From Gammaproteobacteria bacterium (GTDB taxonomy: Bacteria; Pseudomonadota; Gammaproteobacteria; Chromatiales; Chromatiaceae): a DNA stretch of 9,938 bases. Below are positions 1-6,213 of this stretch, piece after piece. Where the stretch lies: NCBI GenBank assembly GCA_030621975.1, contig JAUXGQ010000024.1:1-9938 (forward strand), written 5' to 3'. Each line of letters opens with the position of its first letter. Positions within the stretch are counted from its first letter, which is position 1. A program made the position numbers and the translations under genes. Under the pieces are notes generated by a model that saw only the letters and a program-made list of their open reading frames with translations, ran no database searches and had not been told where the DNA came from.

Positions 1-855
1 CACGGTGTCGTAGTGGGGGAGGCCGATATTCACCCCGATCGTGTGCTCGCGATCAATCCGGGGCGTGTTTTCGGCACGCTCAGCGGGATAGAGACCAAGG
101 ACCCGACCTTCGGTCTGGACGCGGTTTGGGTGAGCCCCGATCAGCGGGATCATGCCCAGACCCTCGGATACACGGTGGTGGATGCGAGCACCGTGGTGGC
201 GACGCACCTCAGCGAGATCCTGCAGAGTCATGGCCATGAGCTGTTGGGGCACGAGGAGGTCCAGCAGTTGCTCGATACCCTGAGCAAGAGCGCACCCAAA
301 CTGGTGGAGGATCTGGTGCCCAAGGCCTTGTCGCTGGGAGCGGTATTGAAGATCCTGCAGAACCTCCTCGGGGAACACATTCCTATTCGGGATATCCGCA
401 GCATCGCCGAAACATTGGCGGAGCACGCCCCCCGGAGTCAAGACCCTGGCGTTTTGACGGCTGCCGTCAGGGTCGCTCTGGGACGTTCCATCCTGCACCA
501 ACTTGTTGGTTCTCAAGAAGAAATTTCAGTTGCCGTGTTAGATCCCGGATTGGAACAGATATTGCTCCAGAGTTTGCAGTCGGCGGAAGACGGCCACGCG
601 GGGTTCGAGCCTGGACTGGCGGAGAGGTTGCAGCAGGCGCTTGCGGAAACAGCCGGTCGACAGGAGATGGCAGGCCAGGAAAGCATTTTGCTGGTGGCCG
701 CGCCGATACGGCCTTGGATGGCCCGGTTTGTCAGGCATGGCGCCCCGGGGATGCATGTCCTGTCATACAACGAGATTCCGGATAACCGCCAGATCAAGGT
801 GGTTGACACGGTAGGTAGATCGAACGCCGGGAACGAAACCGCTAATACGGCATGA
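1..855 (+). CDS. flhA: FlhA, flagellar type III export gate protein, C-terminal part (5' end outside window)
   Basis: The open frame is already running at base 1 and ends at TGA 853-855, giving 284 residues; full FlhA is about 700, so this is the cytoplasmic C-terminal domain and the membrane half lies upstream. FlhA forms the nonameric export gate of the flagellar type III secretion system, and its cytoplasmic ring docks chaperone-substrate complexes. Visible family landmarks in order are INPGRVFGTLSG, FGLDAVWV, GYTVVDASTVVATHLSEI, HEEVQQLLD, a PKLVEDLVPKALSLG segment, HIPIRDIRSIAETLAEHAP, and near the end a LSYNEIP segment. An internal GTG at 13 is only a codon of the longer gene, not a start. 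flhF follows after 70 bases, the standard order. No frameshift or missing block is visible in the part present. Confidence 0.96.
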   Translation, partial: HGVVVGEADIHPDRVLAINPGRVFGTLSGIETKDPTFGLDAVWVSPDQRDHAQTLGYTVVDASTVVATHLSEILQSHGHELLGHEEVQQLLDTLSKSAPKLVEDLVPKALSLGAVLKILQNLLGEHIPIRDIRSIAETLAEHAPRSQDPGVLTAAVRVALGRSILHQLVGSQEEISVAVLDPGLEQILLQSLQSAEDGHAGFEPGLAERLQQALAETAGRQEMAGQESILLVAAPIRPWMARFVRHGAPGMHVLSYNEIPDNRQIKVVDTVGRSNAGNETANTA

Positions 856-898
856 GCATGGGTTTTCGGGGAAAAAGTAACGTGATAGCAGAAGCTGT

Positions 899-916
899 TC
901 CCTGTTTGAGGGAGGT
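899..916 (+). promoter_or_regulatory. flhF ribosome-binding site partly inside a small hairpin
   Basis: A strong Shine-Dalgarno run (GAGGGAGGT, 908-916) stands 9 bases before the flhF ATG at 926. TCCCT at 899-903 can pair with AGGGA at 909-913 around a 5-base loop (GTTTG), which would occupy part of the Shine-Dalgarno sequence. The hairpin is only 5 bp, so an effect on translation is an inference. The purine-rich site itself is clear and fixes the flhF start. Confidence 0.45.
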
Positions 917-925
917 CGGACACGC

Positions 926-2179
926 ATGAAGATTAAGCGCTTCTTCGCCCCCGATATGCGACAGGCGATTCGTCAGGTACGTGAAGCCCTGGGATCTGAC
1001 GCGGTGATCCTCTCAAACAAATCGGTCGATGGGGGCGTAGAGTTGGTCGCTGCCAAGGACTACGACGAATCCGTCTTCTACTCTCCCAGCAGCGTTTCCG
1101 GACAAACTCTGCCCCCGGTGGCATCCGATAGCCCCGATGAACCGGATCCTCTGACGCAAGTCGAGGGAAACTGGAAACCTTCCGAACAGCAACCGTCAAA
1201 GATACGCCAGGCTTCGACCGCACGGATCGAGTGGAGTCAGGATCCGGCACTGGTAGAGATGCGCCGGGAGATGCAGGCACTCCGTCGGATGATGGAAAAC
1301 GGGCTGTCGGAGCTCAGCTGGCATGACCTGGGACAACGCCGCCCCCAAACCAAGGAACTTCTGCGTCGGCTCATGGATTTGGATTTGAGCCCGGATCTTT
1401 GCCAAATACTCGTCGACCGGGTTCAGGACGTTACTGACCCGGAACAGCTGTGGCGCAACGCGTTACGCTGCCTTTCGGCCGAGCTGCCGATAGCCGAAGC
1501 CGATTTGCTCGAAAACGGTGGCTTAGCGGCAGTCATTGGCCCAACCGGTGTCGGAAAGACGACCACCGTTGCCAAACTGGCCGCCCGCTTCTGTCTGCGC
1601 CACGGTAACCGGCATCTTGCGCTTATCAGCACCGATAACTTTCGCATCGGCGCTCAAGAACAACTTCACGACTATGCCAGGATACTTGATGTGCCCATGC
1701 GGGCCGCCGCGGATGCGGACCAACTGAACGCTGCACTGAAAGCCTTCTCTGACAAACGGCTCGTACTGATCGATACGGCTGGTATGAGCCAGCAGGACGC
1801 CAGCCTCGGCGAGCAGCTCAAGATGCTGGTGTCAGGGCATAAGAACGTGCACTGCTTTCTGACCCTTTCCGCTACTACACAACAGTCGTCGCTCGCTCTG
1901 GCGATCAAGGCGTTCGGCGCAGCGAGGCCGAATGCCTGCATTCTGACCAAGGTCGACGAAACAGCCTCCCTGGGCGGGGTATTTTCCGCCCTCATCCAGT
2001 CGCGGCTGCCGCTGGCCTTTTCCGCCGACGGGCAAAGGGTTCCGGAGGATCTTCACGTCGCCAGAGCACATTCACTGGTCAATCACGCCGTCACCCTGGG
2101 TCAGCGAAAGACTACCCAGTACAACGATGACTACCTTGCCATAGCTTTAGGAGGTGCGAGTGGACATGCTCATGTCTGA
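926..2179 (+). CDS. flhF: FlhF, SRP-type GTPase placing the polar flagellum
   Basis: This 417-residue protein belongs to the SRP GTPase family (Ffh, FtsY, FlhF). FlhF sits at the cell pole and recruits early flagellar parts such as FliF. It has three parts: an N-terminal B region starting MKIKRFFAPDMRQAIRQV (about 1-50) followed by a variable linker (about 50-105); a helical N domain (about 110-195); and the G domain. In the G domain I see the P-loop GPTGVGKTTT (205-214), the SRP-family insertion-box motif TDNFRIGAQEQL (236-247), DTAG (283-286) and the guanine-specificity motif TKVDE (341-345). All nucleotide-binding motifs look intact. The start is fixed by the Shine-Dalgarno sequence at 908-916. 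The 3' end overlaps fleN, suggesting coupled translation of the two partner proteins. Confidence 0.97.
   Translation: MKIKRFFAPDMRQAIRQVREALGSDAVILSNKSVDGGVELVAAKDYDESVFYSPSSVSGQTLPPVASDSPDEPDPLTQVEGNWKPSEQQPSKIRQASTARIEWSQDPALVEMRREMQALRRMMENGLSELSWHDLGQRRPQTKELLRRLMDLDLSPDLCQILVDRVQDVTDPEQLWRNALRCLSAELPIAEADLLENGGLAAVIGPTGVGKTTTVAKLAARFCLRHGNRHLALISTDNFRIGAQEQLHDYARILDVPMRAAADADQLNAALKAFSDKRLVLIDTAGMSQQDASLGEQLKMLVSGHKNVHCFLTLSATTQQSSLALAIKAFGAARPNACILTKVDETASLGGVFSALIQSRLPLAFSADGQRVPEDLHVARAHSLVNHAVTLGQRKTTQYNDDYLAIALGGASGHAHV
2149..2162 (+). promoter_or_regulatory. fleN ribosome-binding site within the end of flhF
   Basis: AGGAGGT at 2149-2155 is a near-perfect Shine-Dalgarno sequence inside the last codons of flhF. 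A GTG at 2154 falls within it and cannot be the start. GTG 2160 lies 5 bases after AGGAGG and is the first usable start. ATG 2166 (11 bases) and ATG 2172 are alternatives that would shorten the protein by only 2 or 4 residues. Confidence 0.65.
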
Positions 2180-3053
2180 CAGCGTGTCAGACCAAGCGGC
2201 CGGACTGCGTCGAATGGTGAACCCGCAACCGGTGCGGGTGATCGCGGTTACCGGTGGTAAAGGCGGGGTTGGCAAGACCAACGTCTCCGTAAACCTCGGG
2301 GTCGCCCTGGCTGAATCGGACAGACGCGTGATGATCCTCGATGCCGACCTGGGACTCGCCAATATTGACGTCGTGCTCGGGTTGTATCCGGAATATGACC
2401 TATCCCACGTGCTGCGTGGGGAACGTGACCTGGAGGAAGTCATCGTCACGGGGCCGTTGGGGATTAAGATAGTGCCCGCCGCATCGGGCATGCAACAGAT
2501 GGCAACCCTGAGCAGGGCCGAGCACGCCGGCCTGATAAGGGCCTTCAGCGACATCGGAAACGATATCGATGTGCTTATCGTGGATACCGCAGCGGGGATT
2601 TCGGACACGGTAGTGAGTTTCAGCTGTGCGGCCCAGGAAGTGATTGTCGTGGTATGCGACGAGCCGGCATCCATCACCGATGCCTATGCATTGATCAAAT
2701 TGCTCAATCGGGAACACGGCGTTTCCCGATTCCGCGTCCTGGCCAACATGGTGCGCAGTGCTCAGGAAGGGCGGGAACTCTACAACACGATGTGTCGCGT
2801 CGCGGACCGCTACCTTGACGTAATGCTCAATTACGTAGGCAGCATCCCATACGACGACGACCTGAGAAAAGCGGTGAAAGGACAGAAGTCTATTGTCCAG
2901 GCCTTTCCCCGCAGCCGCGCTTCACAGGCATTCAAGAATCTGGCGAAGAAGGCCGATAACTGGCCCGTACCGGTCGGTGTCAGCGGTCATCTTCAGTTCT
3001 TCGTCGAGCGCTTGATTCAGTATTCGAATCATAACGGGGAGATGGAAGCATGA
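2160..3053 (+). CDS. fleN: FleN/FlhG, MinD-type ATPase controlling flagellar number
   Basis: This protein of about 297 residues is a ParA/MinD-family ATPase. FleN (FlhG) limits flagella to one or a few by antagonising FlhF and, in pseudomonads, the regulator FleQ. Counting from GTG 2160, the N-terminus carries DQAAGLR (11-17), the DQAxxLR element known in FlhG to stimulate FlhF GTPase. Next come the deviant Walker A GGKGGVGKTN (32-41) with its signature lysine, DADLGLANIDVVLG (61-74), and the Walker B-like VDTAAGIS (141-148). The C-terminal end, with FFVERLIQY, is probably the amphipathic membrane-targeting helix typical of MinD-like proteins. Its start overlaps flhF and its stop overlaps fliA (ATGA). 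The start is uncertain by a few codons (2160, 2166 or 2172). Confidence 0.95.
   Translation: MDMLMSDSVSDQAAGLRRMVNPQPVRVIAVTGGKGGVGKTNVSVNLGVALAESDRRVMILDADLGLANIDVVLGLYPEYDLSHVLRGERDLEEVIVTGPLGIKIVPAASGMQQMATLSRAEHAGLIRAFSDIGNDIDVLIVDTAAGISDTVVSFSCAAQEVIVVVCDEPASITDAYALIKLLNREHGVSRFRVLANMVRSAQEGRELYNTMCRVADRYLDVMLNYVGSIPYDDDLRKAVKGQKSIVQAFPRSRASQAFKNLAKKADNWPVPVGVSGHLQFFVERLIQYSNHNGEMEA
2932..2959 (+). promoter_or_regulatory. Candidate internal sigma-28 (FliA) promoter in the 3' end of fleN
   Basis: TCAAG at 2932-2936 is separated by 15 bases from GCCGATAA at 2952-2959. The downstream box matches the sigma-28 -10 consensus at all eight positions. The upstream box matches the TCAAG/TAAAG type of -35, with a spacer about one base longer than usual. 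It points toward fliA and the cheY-mot genes and would allow FliA to feed its own expression. It lies wholly inside fleN codons (KNLAKKADN), so chance conservation of codons is a real alternative. Confidence 0.4.
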
Positions 3054-3793
3054 ACAATCTGGCAACCTATACTGCGGTCCAGCATCAGGGGTATGACGAG
3101 CTGGTTATGCGCCATGCAACACTGGTCAAACGAATCGCCTATCACTTACTGAACCGTCTGCCGCCAAACGTTCAGGCCGACGATCTGATCCAGGCGGGAA
3201 TGATCGGTTTGCTCGAGGCGAGCAGGAACTACGATCCTGCGCAGGGTGCGAGCTTCGAGACCTATGCCGGCATCCGTATCCGCGGAGCCATGCTCGACGA
3301 AATACGGCGTAGTGACTGGACGCCTCGATCTGTGCATCGCAAGGCGCGTATGGTAGCGGATGCAATGCGGGCGATCGAGCACCGTGAGGGTCGCGACGCA
3401 AGAGATAGTGAAGTAGCGGAAGCATTGGATATCACTCTGGATGACTATCACCAGATACTGCAGGATGCGTCCGGGTGCCGGATCTTCAGCATGGAGGAAC
3501 TGACGGCGGTGGGCGAAGTGCCCCCGGAGAGTATTCGCGGTTGCGATCACATAGGGCCATTCGAAGGATTTCAGCGAGACGCGTTCAGACAGGCGTTGTC
3601 AAGAGCCATCGCCAGCCTCCCGGAACGCGAGCGCCTGGTGATTTCGATGTACTACAGCGAAGAATTGAATCTACGCGAGATCGGCCAGGTGTTGGGCGTG
3701 AGCGAATCCCGGGTCTGTCAGATTCATAGTCAGGCCACGTTGCGATTGCGCTCACGGCTGGCGCAATGGTTGGCTGAAGACACGGACGAATGA
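3050..3793 (+). CDS. fliA: FliA, sigma-28 factor for late flagellar genes
   Basis: This 247-residue protein is of normal FliA length (about 240). FliA directs RNA polymerase to late flagellar and chemotaxis promoters and is held back by the anti-sigma factor FlgM until the hook is complete. Sigma region 2 covers about 18-95: LVKRIAYHLLNRLP, DDLIQAGMIGLLEA, then FETYAGIRIRGAMLDEIR-SDWTPRS (69-94), which binds the -10 element. Region 3 is about 95-160. Region 4 (about 183-237) has LPERERLVISMYYSEELNLREIG and the helix-turn-helix GVSESRVCQIHSQA. Its ATG overlaps the fleN stop as ATGA, so translation is probably coupled. No defect is seen. Confidence 0.97.
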   Translation: MNNLATYTAVQHQGYDELVMRHATLVKRIAYHLLNRLPPNVQADDLIQAGMIGLLEASRNYDPAQGASFETYAGIRIRGAMLDEIRRSDWTPRSVHRKARMVADAMRAIEHREGRDARDSEVAEALDITLDDYHQILQDASGCRIFSMEELTAVGEVPPESIRGCDHIGPFEGFQRDAFRQALSRAIASLPERERLVISMYYSEELNLREIGQVLGVSESRVCQIHSQATLRLRSRLAQWLAEDTDE

Positions 3794-3871
3794 TACCCCA
3801 GTGCAGCGCACACAGGGAGCAACCGTCGAACTCGCGACAGCAGTTAGTCTCTGAGATTTGATATTGAATTC

Positions 3872-3885
3872 AGGGGGTAACCTTG
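3872..3885 (+). promoter_or_regulatory. cheY ribosome-binding site and TTG start
   Basis: AGGGGGT at 3872-3878 lies 5 bases before TTG 3883 but 17 bases before the next ATG (3895). The TTG start gives the N-terminus MDKNMKILVVDD, a form common in this CheY subgroup. TTG is therefore the better start. The 89-base gap between fliA and cheY (3794-3882) shows no convincing promoter or terminator to me. Confidence 0.6.
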
Positions 3886-4269
3886 GACAAGAACATGAAG
3901 ATTCTGGTTGTGGACGATTTTTCCACCATGCGGCGGATTATCAAGAATCTGCTTCGCGATCTCGGCTTTACGAATACTCACGAAGCAGATGACGGGCATA
4001 CGGCGCTGCCAATGCTGAAGACGGGAAACTTCGACTTTCTGGTCAGCGACTGGAATATGCCGAAGATGACCGGTCTCGATCTGCTCAAGGCGGTGCGGGC
4101 CGATGCGAGTCTGAACAAGCTTCCCGTATTGATGGTTACCGCTGAATCCAAGCGAGAACAGATCGTGGAAGCGGCCGAGGCCGGCGTAAACGGTTATGTA
4201 GTAAAACCGTTTACCGCAGGAACGCTTGAAGAAAAGATCACCAATATCTTCGCAAGAGCAGAAGCTTAA
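3883..4269 (+). CDS. cheY: CheY, chemotaxis response regulator (motor switch)
   Basis: This 128-residue single-domain receiver, when phosphorylated by CheA, binds FliM and changes flagellar rotation. Counting from the TTG start, the acidic pocket is D11-D12, the phosphoacceptor is D56 (in FLVSDWNMP), the switch threonine is T86 (VTAESKREQ), the signalling tyrosine is Y105 (VNGYVVKPF) and the invariant lysine is K108. DDFSTMRRIIKNLLRDLGF is a hallmark of true CheY rather than of other receivers. Every residue needed for phosphorylation and switching is present. What is odd is the context: cheZ, cheA and cheB, which normally follow at once, are absent except for stubs. Its phosphodonor must be a CheA encoded elsewhere, a small-molecule donor, or nothing. 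Confidence 0.96.
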   Translation: MDKNMKILVVDDFSTMRRIIKNLLRDLGFTNTHEADDGHTALPMLKTGNFDFLVSDWNMPKMTGLDLLKAVRADASLNKLPVLMVTAESKREQIVEAAEAGVNGYVVKPFTAGTLEEKITNIFARAEA

Positions 4270-4273
4270 CGCC

Positions 4274-4324
4274 ATGGCAGCCAATAACAACAATGAACGA
4301 GAAACTGCGAGTATTGGTTGTTGA
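4274..4324 (+). pseudogene. Possible 5' stub of cheZ
   Basis: An ATG 4 bases after the cheY stop, where cheZ normally begins, opens a 16-codon frame reading MAANNNNER before running out of frame across the CheB-like stub to TGA 4322-4324. The first 6-7 codons could be the remaining N-terminus of the phosphatase CheZ, joined to cheB by a deletion near 4290. The CheZ N-terminus is poorly conserved, so this rests on position and spacing, not on a motif. Confidence 0.3.
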
Positions 4325-4409
4325 CGATTCGGCTTTCGTTCGACGTCGGCTTATCAGGATACCTGGTCAAGCGCCGGATATAGAGGTGTTTGAACGATGG
4401 ACCCCCTAA
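4293..4409 (+). pseudogene. cheB: 5' remnant of cheB (chemotaxis methylesterase), about 32 codons
   Basis: An ATG at 4293 opens a 38-codon frame whose first 32 residues read as the start of a CheB receiver domain: LRVLVVDDSAFVRRRLI, then APDIEV. By my recollection of the family this aligns without gaps to CheB (RVLVVDDSA-VR, then DPDIEVVG). SAFVRR and PDIEV separate it from the neighbouring CheY. After codon 32 the match stops, and FERWTP leads to TAA 4407-4409, which overlaps the motC start by 13 bases. CheB is normally about 350 residues, so over 90% is gone, including the phosphoacceptor Asp and the whole esterase domain. P24, inside what should be helix 1, hints at drift. There is no clear ribosome-binding site. 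It sits exactly where cheB lies in relatives, just before motC. Confidence 0.75.
4382..4388 (+). promoter_or_regulatory. motC ribosome-binding site embedded in the cheB stub
   Basis: AGAGGTG lies 8 bases before the motC ATG (4397) and is the only purine-rich site there. The same bases are the Ile-Glu-Val codons of the cheB remnant. The retained cheB codons may thus have been kept, or exposed, because they serve motC translation. Confidence 0.55.
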
Positions 4410-5137
4410 GCCTGATCGGCGTCATACTGGCCTTTGCCGCGGTCCTCGGCGGGAATGCCATGGAAGGGGGGCACCTGGCTGCCTTGGTCAATGGTCCGGC
4501 GATGGTCATAGTGCTTGGAGGCACCGCCGGCGCCGTTCTGATTCAGACCCCGCTCGCGGTATTTCTGCACGCGATCAAGATCTTGGGAAGGGTCTTTTTT
4601 CCGCCTAAGCATGAAATTGCGCCGACCATAGATAAGATCATCCAGTGGAGCCACGTTGCACGCAAGGAGGGGCTGCTGGGCCTGGAAGCCATATCTGAAG
4701 CGGAAACCGATCCATTCGTTCGAAAGGGAGTTCAACTGCTTGTTGACGGAAGCGAGCCCGATATGATCCGCAGTATTCTGGAAGTGGAGGTGGACACCAA
4801 CGAACACTTCGATGTGCAGGCGGCGAAGGTATACGAGGCCATGGGGGGGTACTCTCCTACGATAGGTATCATTGGCGCGGTAATGGGTCTGATCCATGTG
4901 ATGCAGAATCTTGCGGATCCGAGCAGGCTGGGGTCGGGGATTGCCACGGCATTCGTAGCCACCATTTATGGCGTTGGGCTGGCAAATCTGTTTCTGCTGC
5001 CGATGGCAAGCAAGCTCAAGGCCCTGGCGATGGGAAGAAGTCAGTTTCGTGAGATGGTGATTGAAGGAATCGTGTCGATCGCCGAAGGGGAAAATCCCAG
5101 ATACATAGAAACCAAGTTACGGGGATACGTGAACTGA
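4397..5137 (+). CDS. motC: MotC (MotA-type), flagellar stator proton-channel subunit
   Basis: This 246-residue protein is a MotA/TolQ/ExbB-family inner-membrane subunit that, with the MotB-type partner, forms the proton-driven stator. Four membrane segments are expected: about 5-22, 33-52, 150-170 and 182-203. The large cytoplasmic loop holds R89 and E97 in ARKEGLLGLE, with the 8-residue spacing of the E. coli MotA torque residues R90/E98. P154 (GGYSPTIGIIGAVMG) and P202 (LLPMASKL) match the two functional prolines of the channel helices. Length and sequence fit the MotC type that pairs with MotD in pseudomonads, where the pair lies directly after cheB. Here it follows a cheB stub. motD starts 35 bases downstream. 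Confidence 0.95.
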   Translation: MDPLSLIGVILAFAAVLGGNAMEGGHLAALVNGPAMVIVLGGTAGAVLIQTPLAVFLHAIKILGRVFFPPKHEIAPTIDKIIQWSHVARKEGLLGLEAISEAETDPFVRKGVQLLVDGSEPDMIRSILEVEVDTNEHFDVQAAKVYEAMGGYSPTIGIIGAVMGLIHVMQNLADPSRLGSGIATAFVATIYGVGLANLFLLPMASKLKALAMGRSQFREMVIEGIVSIAEGENPRYIETKLRGYVN

Positions 5138-5172
5138 TTCCAGGACATAAGGGTTTCCGGAGCGCTGGATAA

Positions 5173-6057
5173 ATGGCCCGCAAGAGACGCGAAGAAGAGC
5201 ATACGAACCACGAAAGGTGGCTGGTTTCCTATGCGGATTTTATCACGCTTTTGTTTGCGTTCTTCGTCGTGATGTACGCGATTTCTTCGGTGAACGAGGG
5301 CAAGTACCGGGTGCTCTCCGAAACTCTCAATCAGGCGTTCAGTGAACCGACTCGCAGTCTGGAACCCATACAGGTAGGGGACATCACCCGATCGGGTGAC
5401 ACAGTCATCGGCGACAAGAATGGCGTATCGATAACCGAAACGCCGGTCCCAAGAATCACGCAAGCAGCGGAAGTGACTGCGCAGGAAAAGGAGTCGCAAC
5501 CACCTGCACCGGAACTTTTCGATCAGGCCGCAGCCGATGAGCTCGTCAGAGTGGCCGAAGAGATCCGGTTCTCGTTGAAGCCCTTTGTGGACAAGGGCCT
5601 GGTGGACGTGAGGCACAACCCTTACTGGGTTGAAGTGGATATGAAAAGCAGCATGCTTTTTCCGAGCGGCAGTGCCCACTTGTCCCGGGAGGCGCTACGA
5701 GCGTTGCGCGCGGTAGTAGGTATTCTCAAGCCAGTGTCCAACCCAATCCATGTAGAAGGCTACACTGACAACGTCCCGATCAGCACCCCGGTCTTCCCCT
5801 CTAATTGGGAGTTGTCCGCAGCCCGCGCGGCAAGTGTCGTACATTTTTTCAGTCGGCAGGGTGTTCGACCCGACCGGCTTGCGGCAATTGGCTACGGTGA
5901 GCACCGACCGGTCACGGGGAATGATACGGAACAAGGAAGGCACCAAAACCGCAGGGTATCCTTGATTATCATGGCCAACGGTTTATCGGACGATTCCCCT
6001 GTGCTGCGGCCGCTCGGTCGTAGCAAAAACGGCATGGTTTCGGCGGGAAACCCATGA
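5173..6057 (+). CDS. motD: MotD (MotB-type), flagellar stator peptidoglycan-binding subunit
   Basis: This 294-residue protein is the stator partner of MotC and anchors the complex to peptidoglycan. After a basic N-terminus (MARKRRE) there is one membrane segment (about 17-37, LVSYADFITLLFAFFVVMYA) with the essential proton-carrying Asp at D22. A linker follows (about 40-125), with acidic and proline/glutamine-rich stretches. The OmpA-like domain is about 150-268: VEVDMKSSMLFPSGSAHL, HVEGYTDNVP (193-202), SNWELSAARA (210-219) and NRRVSLIIM (259-267), the residues expected for binding diaminopimelate. GGAG at 5159-5162 is a reasonable ribosome-binding site. The stop overlaps the ATG of the parC stub. 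The protein looks complete. Confidence 0.95.
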   Translation: MARKRREEEHTNHERWLVSYADFITLLFAFFVVMYAISSVNEGKYRVLSETLNQAFSEPTRSLEPIQVGDITRSGDTVIGDKNGVSITETPVPRITQAAEVTAQEKESQPPAPELFDQAAADELVRVAEEIRFSLKPFVDKGLVDVRHNPYWVEVDMKSSMLFPSGSAHLSREALRALRAVVGILKPVSNPIHVEGYTDNVPISTPVFPSNWELSAARAASVVHFFSRQGVRPDRLAAIGYGEHRPVTGNDTEQGRHQNRRVSLIIMANGLSDDSPVLRPLGRSKNGMVSAGNP

Positions 6058-6113
6058 AAATCCGCGCAGTCGCCAACCAGGAGCCTGTCTTGCGGGAAAT
6101 CAGGCACAATTAA
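6054..6113 (+). pseudogene. parC: 5' remnant of parC (ParA-type ATPase of chemotaxis arrays), 9 codons
   Basis: An ATG overlapping the motD stop (ATGA) opens a 19-codon frame reading MKIRAVANQ and then unrelated residues to TAA 6111-6113. MKIRAVANQ matches the start of ParA/ParC proteins (M-R-I-W-A-V-A-N-Q, followed by KGGVGKT), and in relatives parC is the gene right after motD. The match stops exactly before the Walker A motif, so the ATPase is gone. parP and cheW, expected next, are also missing. Nine residues is a short match; position and overlap carry much of the weight. Confidence 0.55.
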
Positions 6114-6201
6114 TGCCTGTCGTTATACCGTCAAGGGCGGGATGTCTGAAATTTGACGCGGCCTTAAAAAAATGGGGTTAGGGTTATTGGGTAATCAGGC
6201 A
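6094..6201 (+). repeat. Pair of 13-bp imperfect direct repeats
   Basis: GGGAAATCAGGCA (6094-6106) and GGGTAATCAGGCA (6189-6201) differ at one base and lie 95 bases apart in the spacer between motD and the small hypothetical gene. The first copy overlaps the inverted repeat and sigma-54-like element at 6101-6119; the second runs into the ribosome-binding site of the next gene. They could be operator sites or a trace of the rearrangement that removed parC-parP-cheW. The interval stated spans both copies. Confidence 0.5.
6101..6119 (+). promoter_or_regulatory. Candidate sigma-54 promoter / short inverted repeat
   Basis: GGCAC at 6103-6107 and TGC at 6114-6116 give the GG-N10-GC layout of -24/-12 promoters; the -24 half is perfect and the -12 half reads ATGC instead of TTGC. 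The same bases form the inverted repeat CAGGCA-N7-TGCCTG (6101-6119). It could start transcription of the two genes at 6214-6782, which have lost their upstream operon partners. No activator site can be shown, and the palindrome could instead be an operator. Confidence 0.33.
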
Positions 6202-6213
6202 AGGGCATTATTG

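Noticed and set aside
1479..1495. GCCGATAG in flhF as a sigma-28 -10 box
   Set aside because: No TAAAG/TCAAG-like box lies at the proper distance upstream.
3794..3882. Search for a promoter between fliA and cheY
   Set aside because: AT-rich bases near 3855-3868 do not combine with a -35 or a sigma-28 or sigma-54 pattern at acceptable spacing.
4467..4485. GGCAC followed by TGCC near the motC start as a sigma-54 promoter
   Set aside because: The spacing between GG and GC is 9, not 10, and it lies inside motC coding sequence.
4370..5172. Similar 13-base strings before motC (4370-4382) and before motD (5160-5172), AGCGC(C/T)GGATA.A
   Set aside because: About 11 of 13 bases match, but the first lies in the cheB stub codons and the second in an ordinary short spacer; probably chance.
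6129..6172. Possible terminator: CGTCAA/TTGACG pairing followed by an A-run
   Set aside because: The loop is 18 bases, the stem only 6 bp, and there is no T-run on the + strand; it does not meet terminator criteria.
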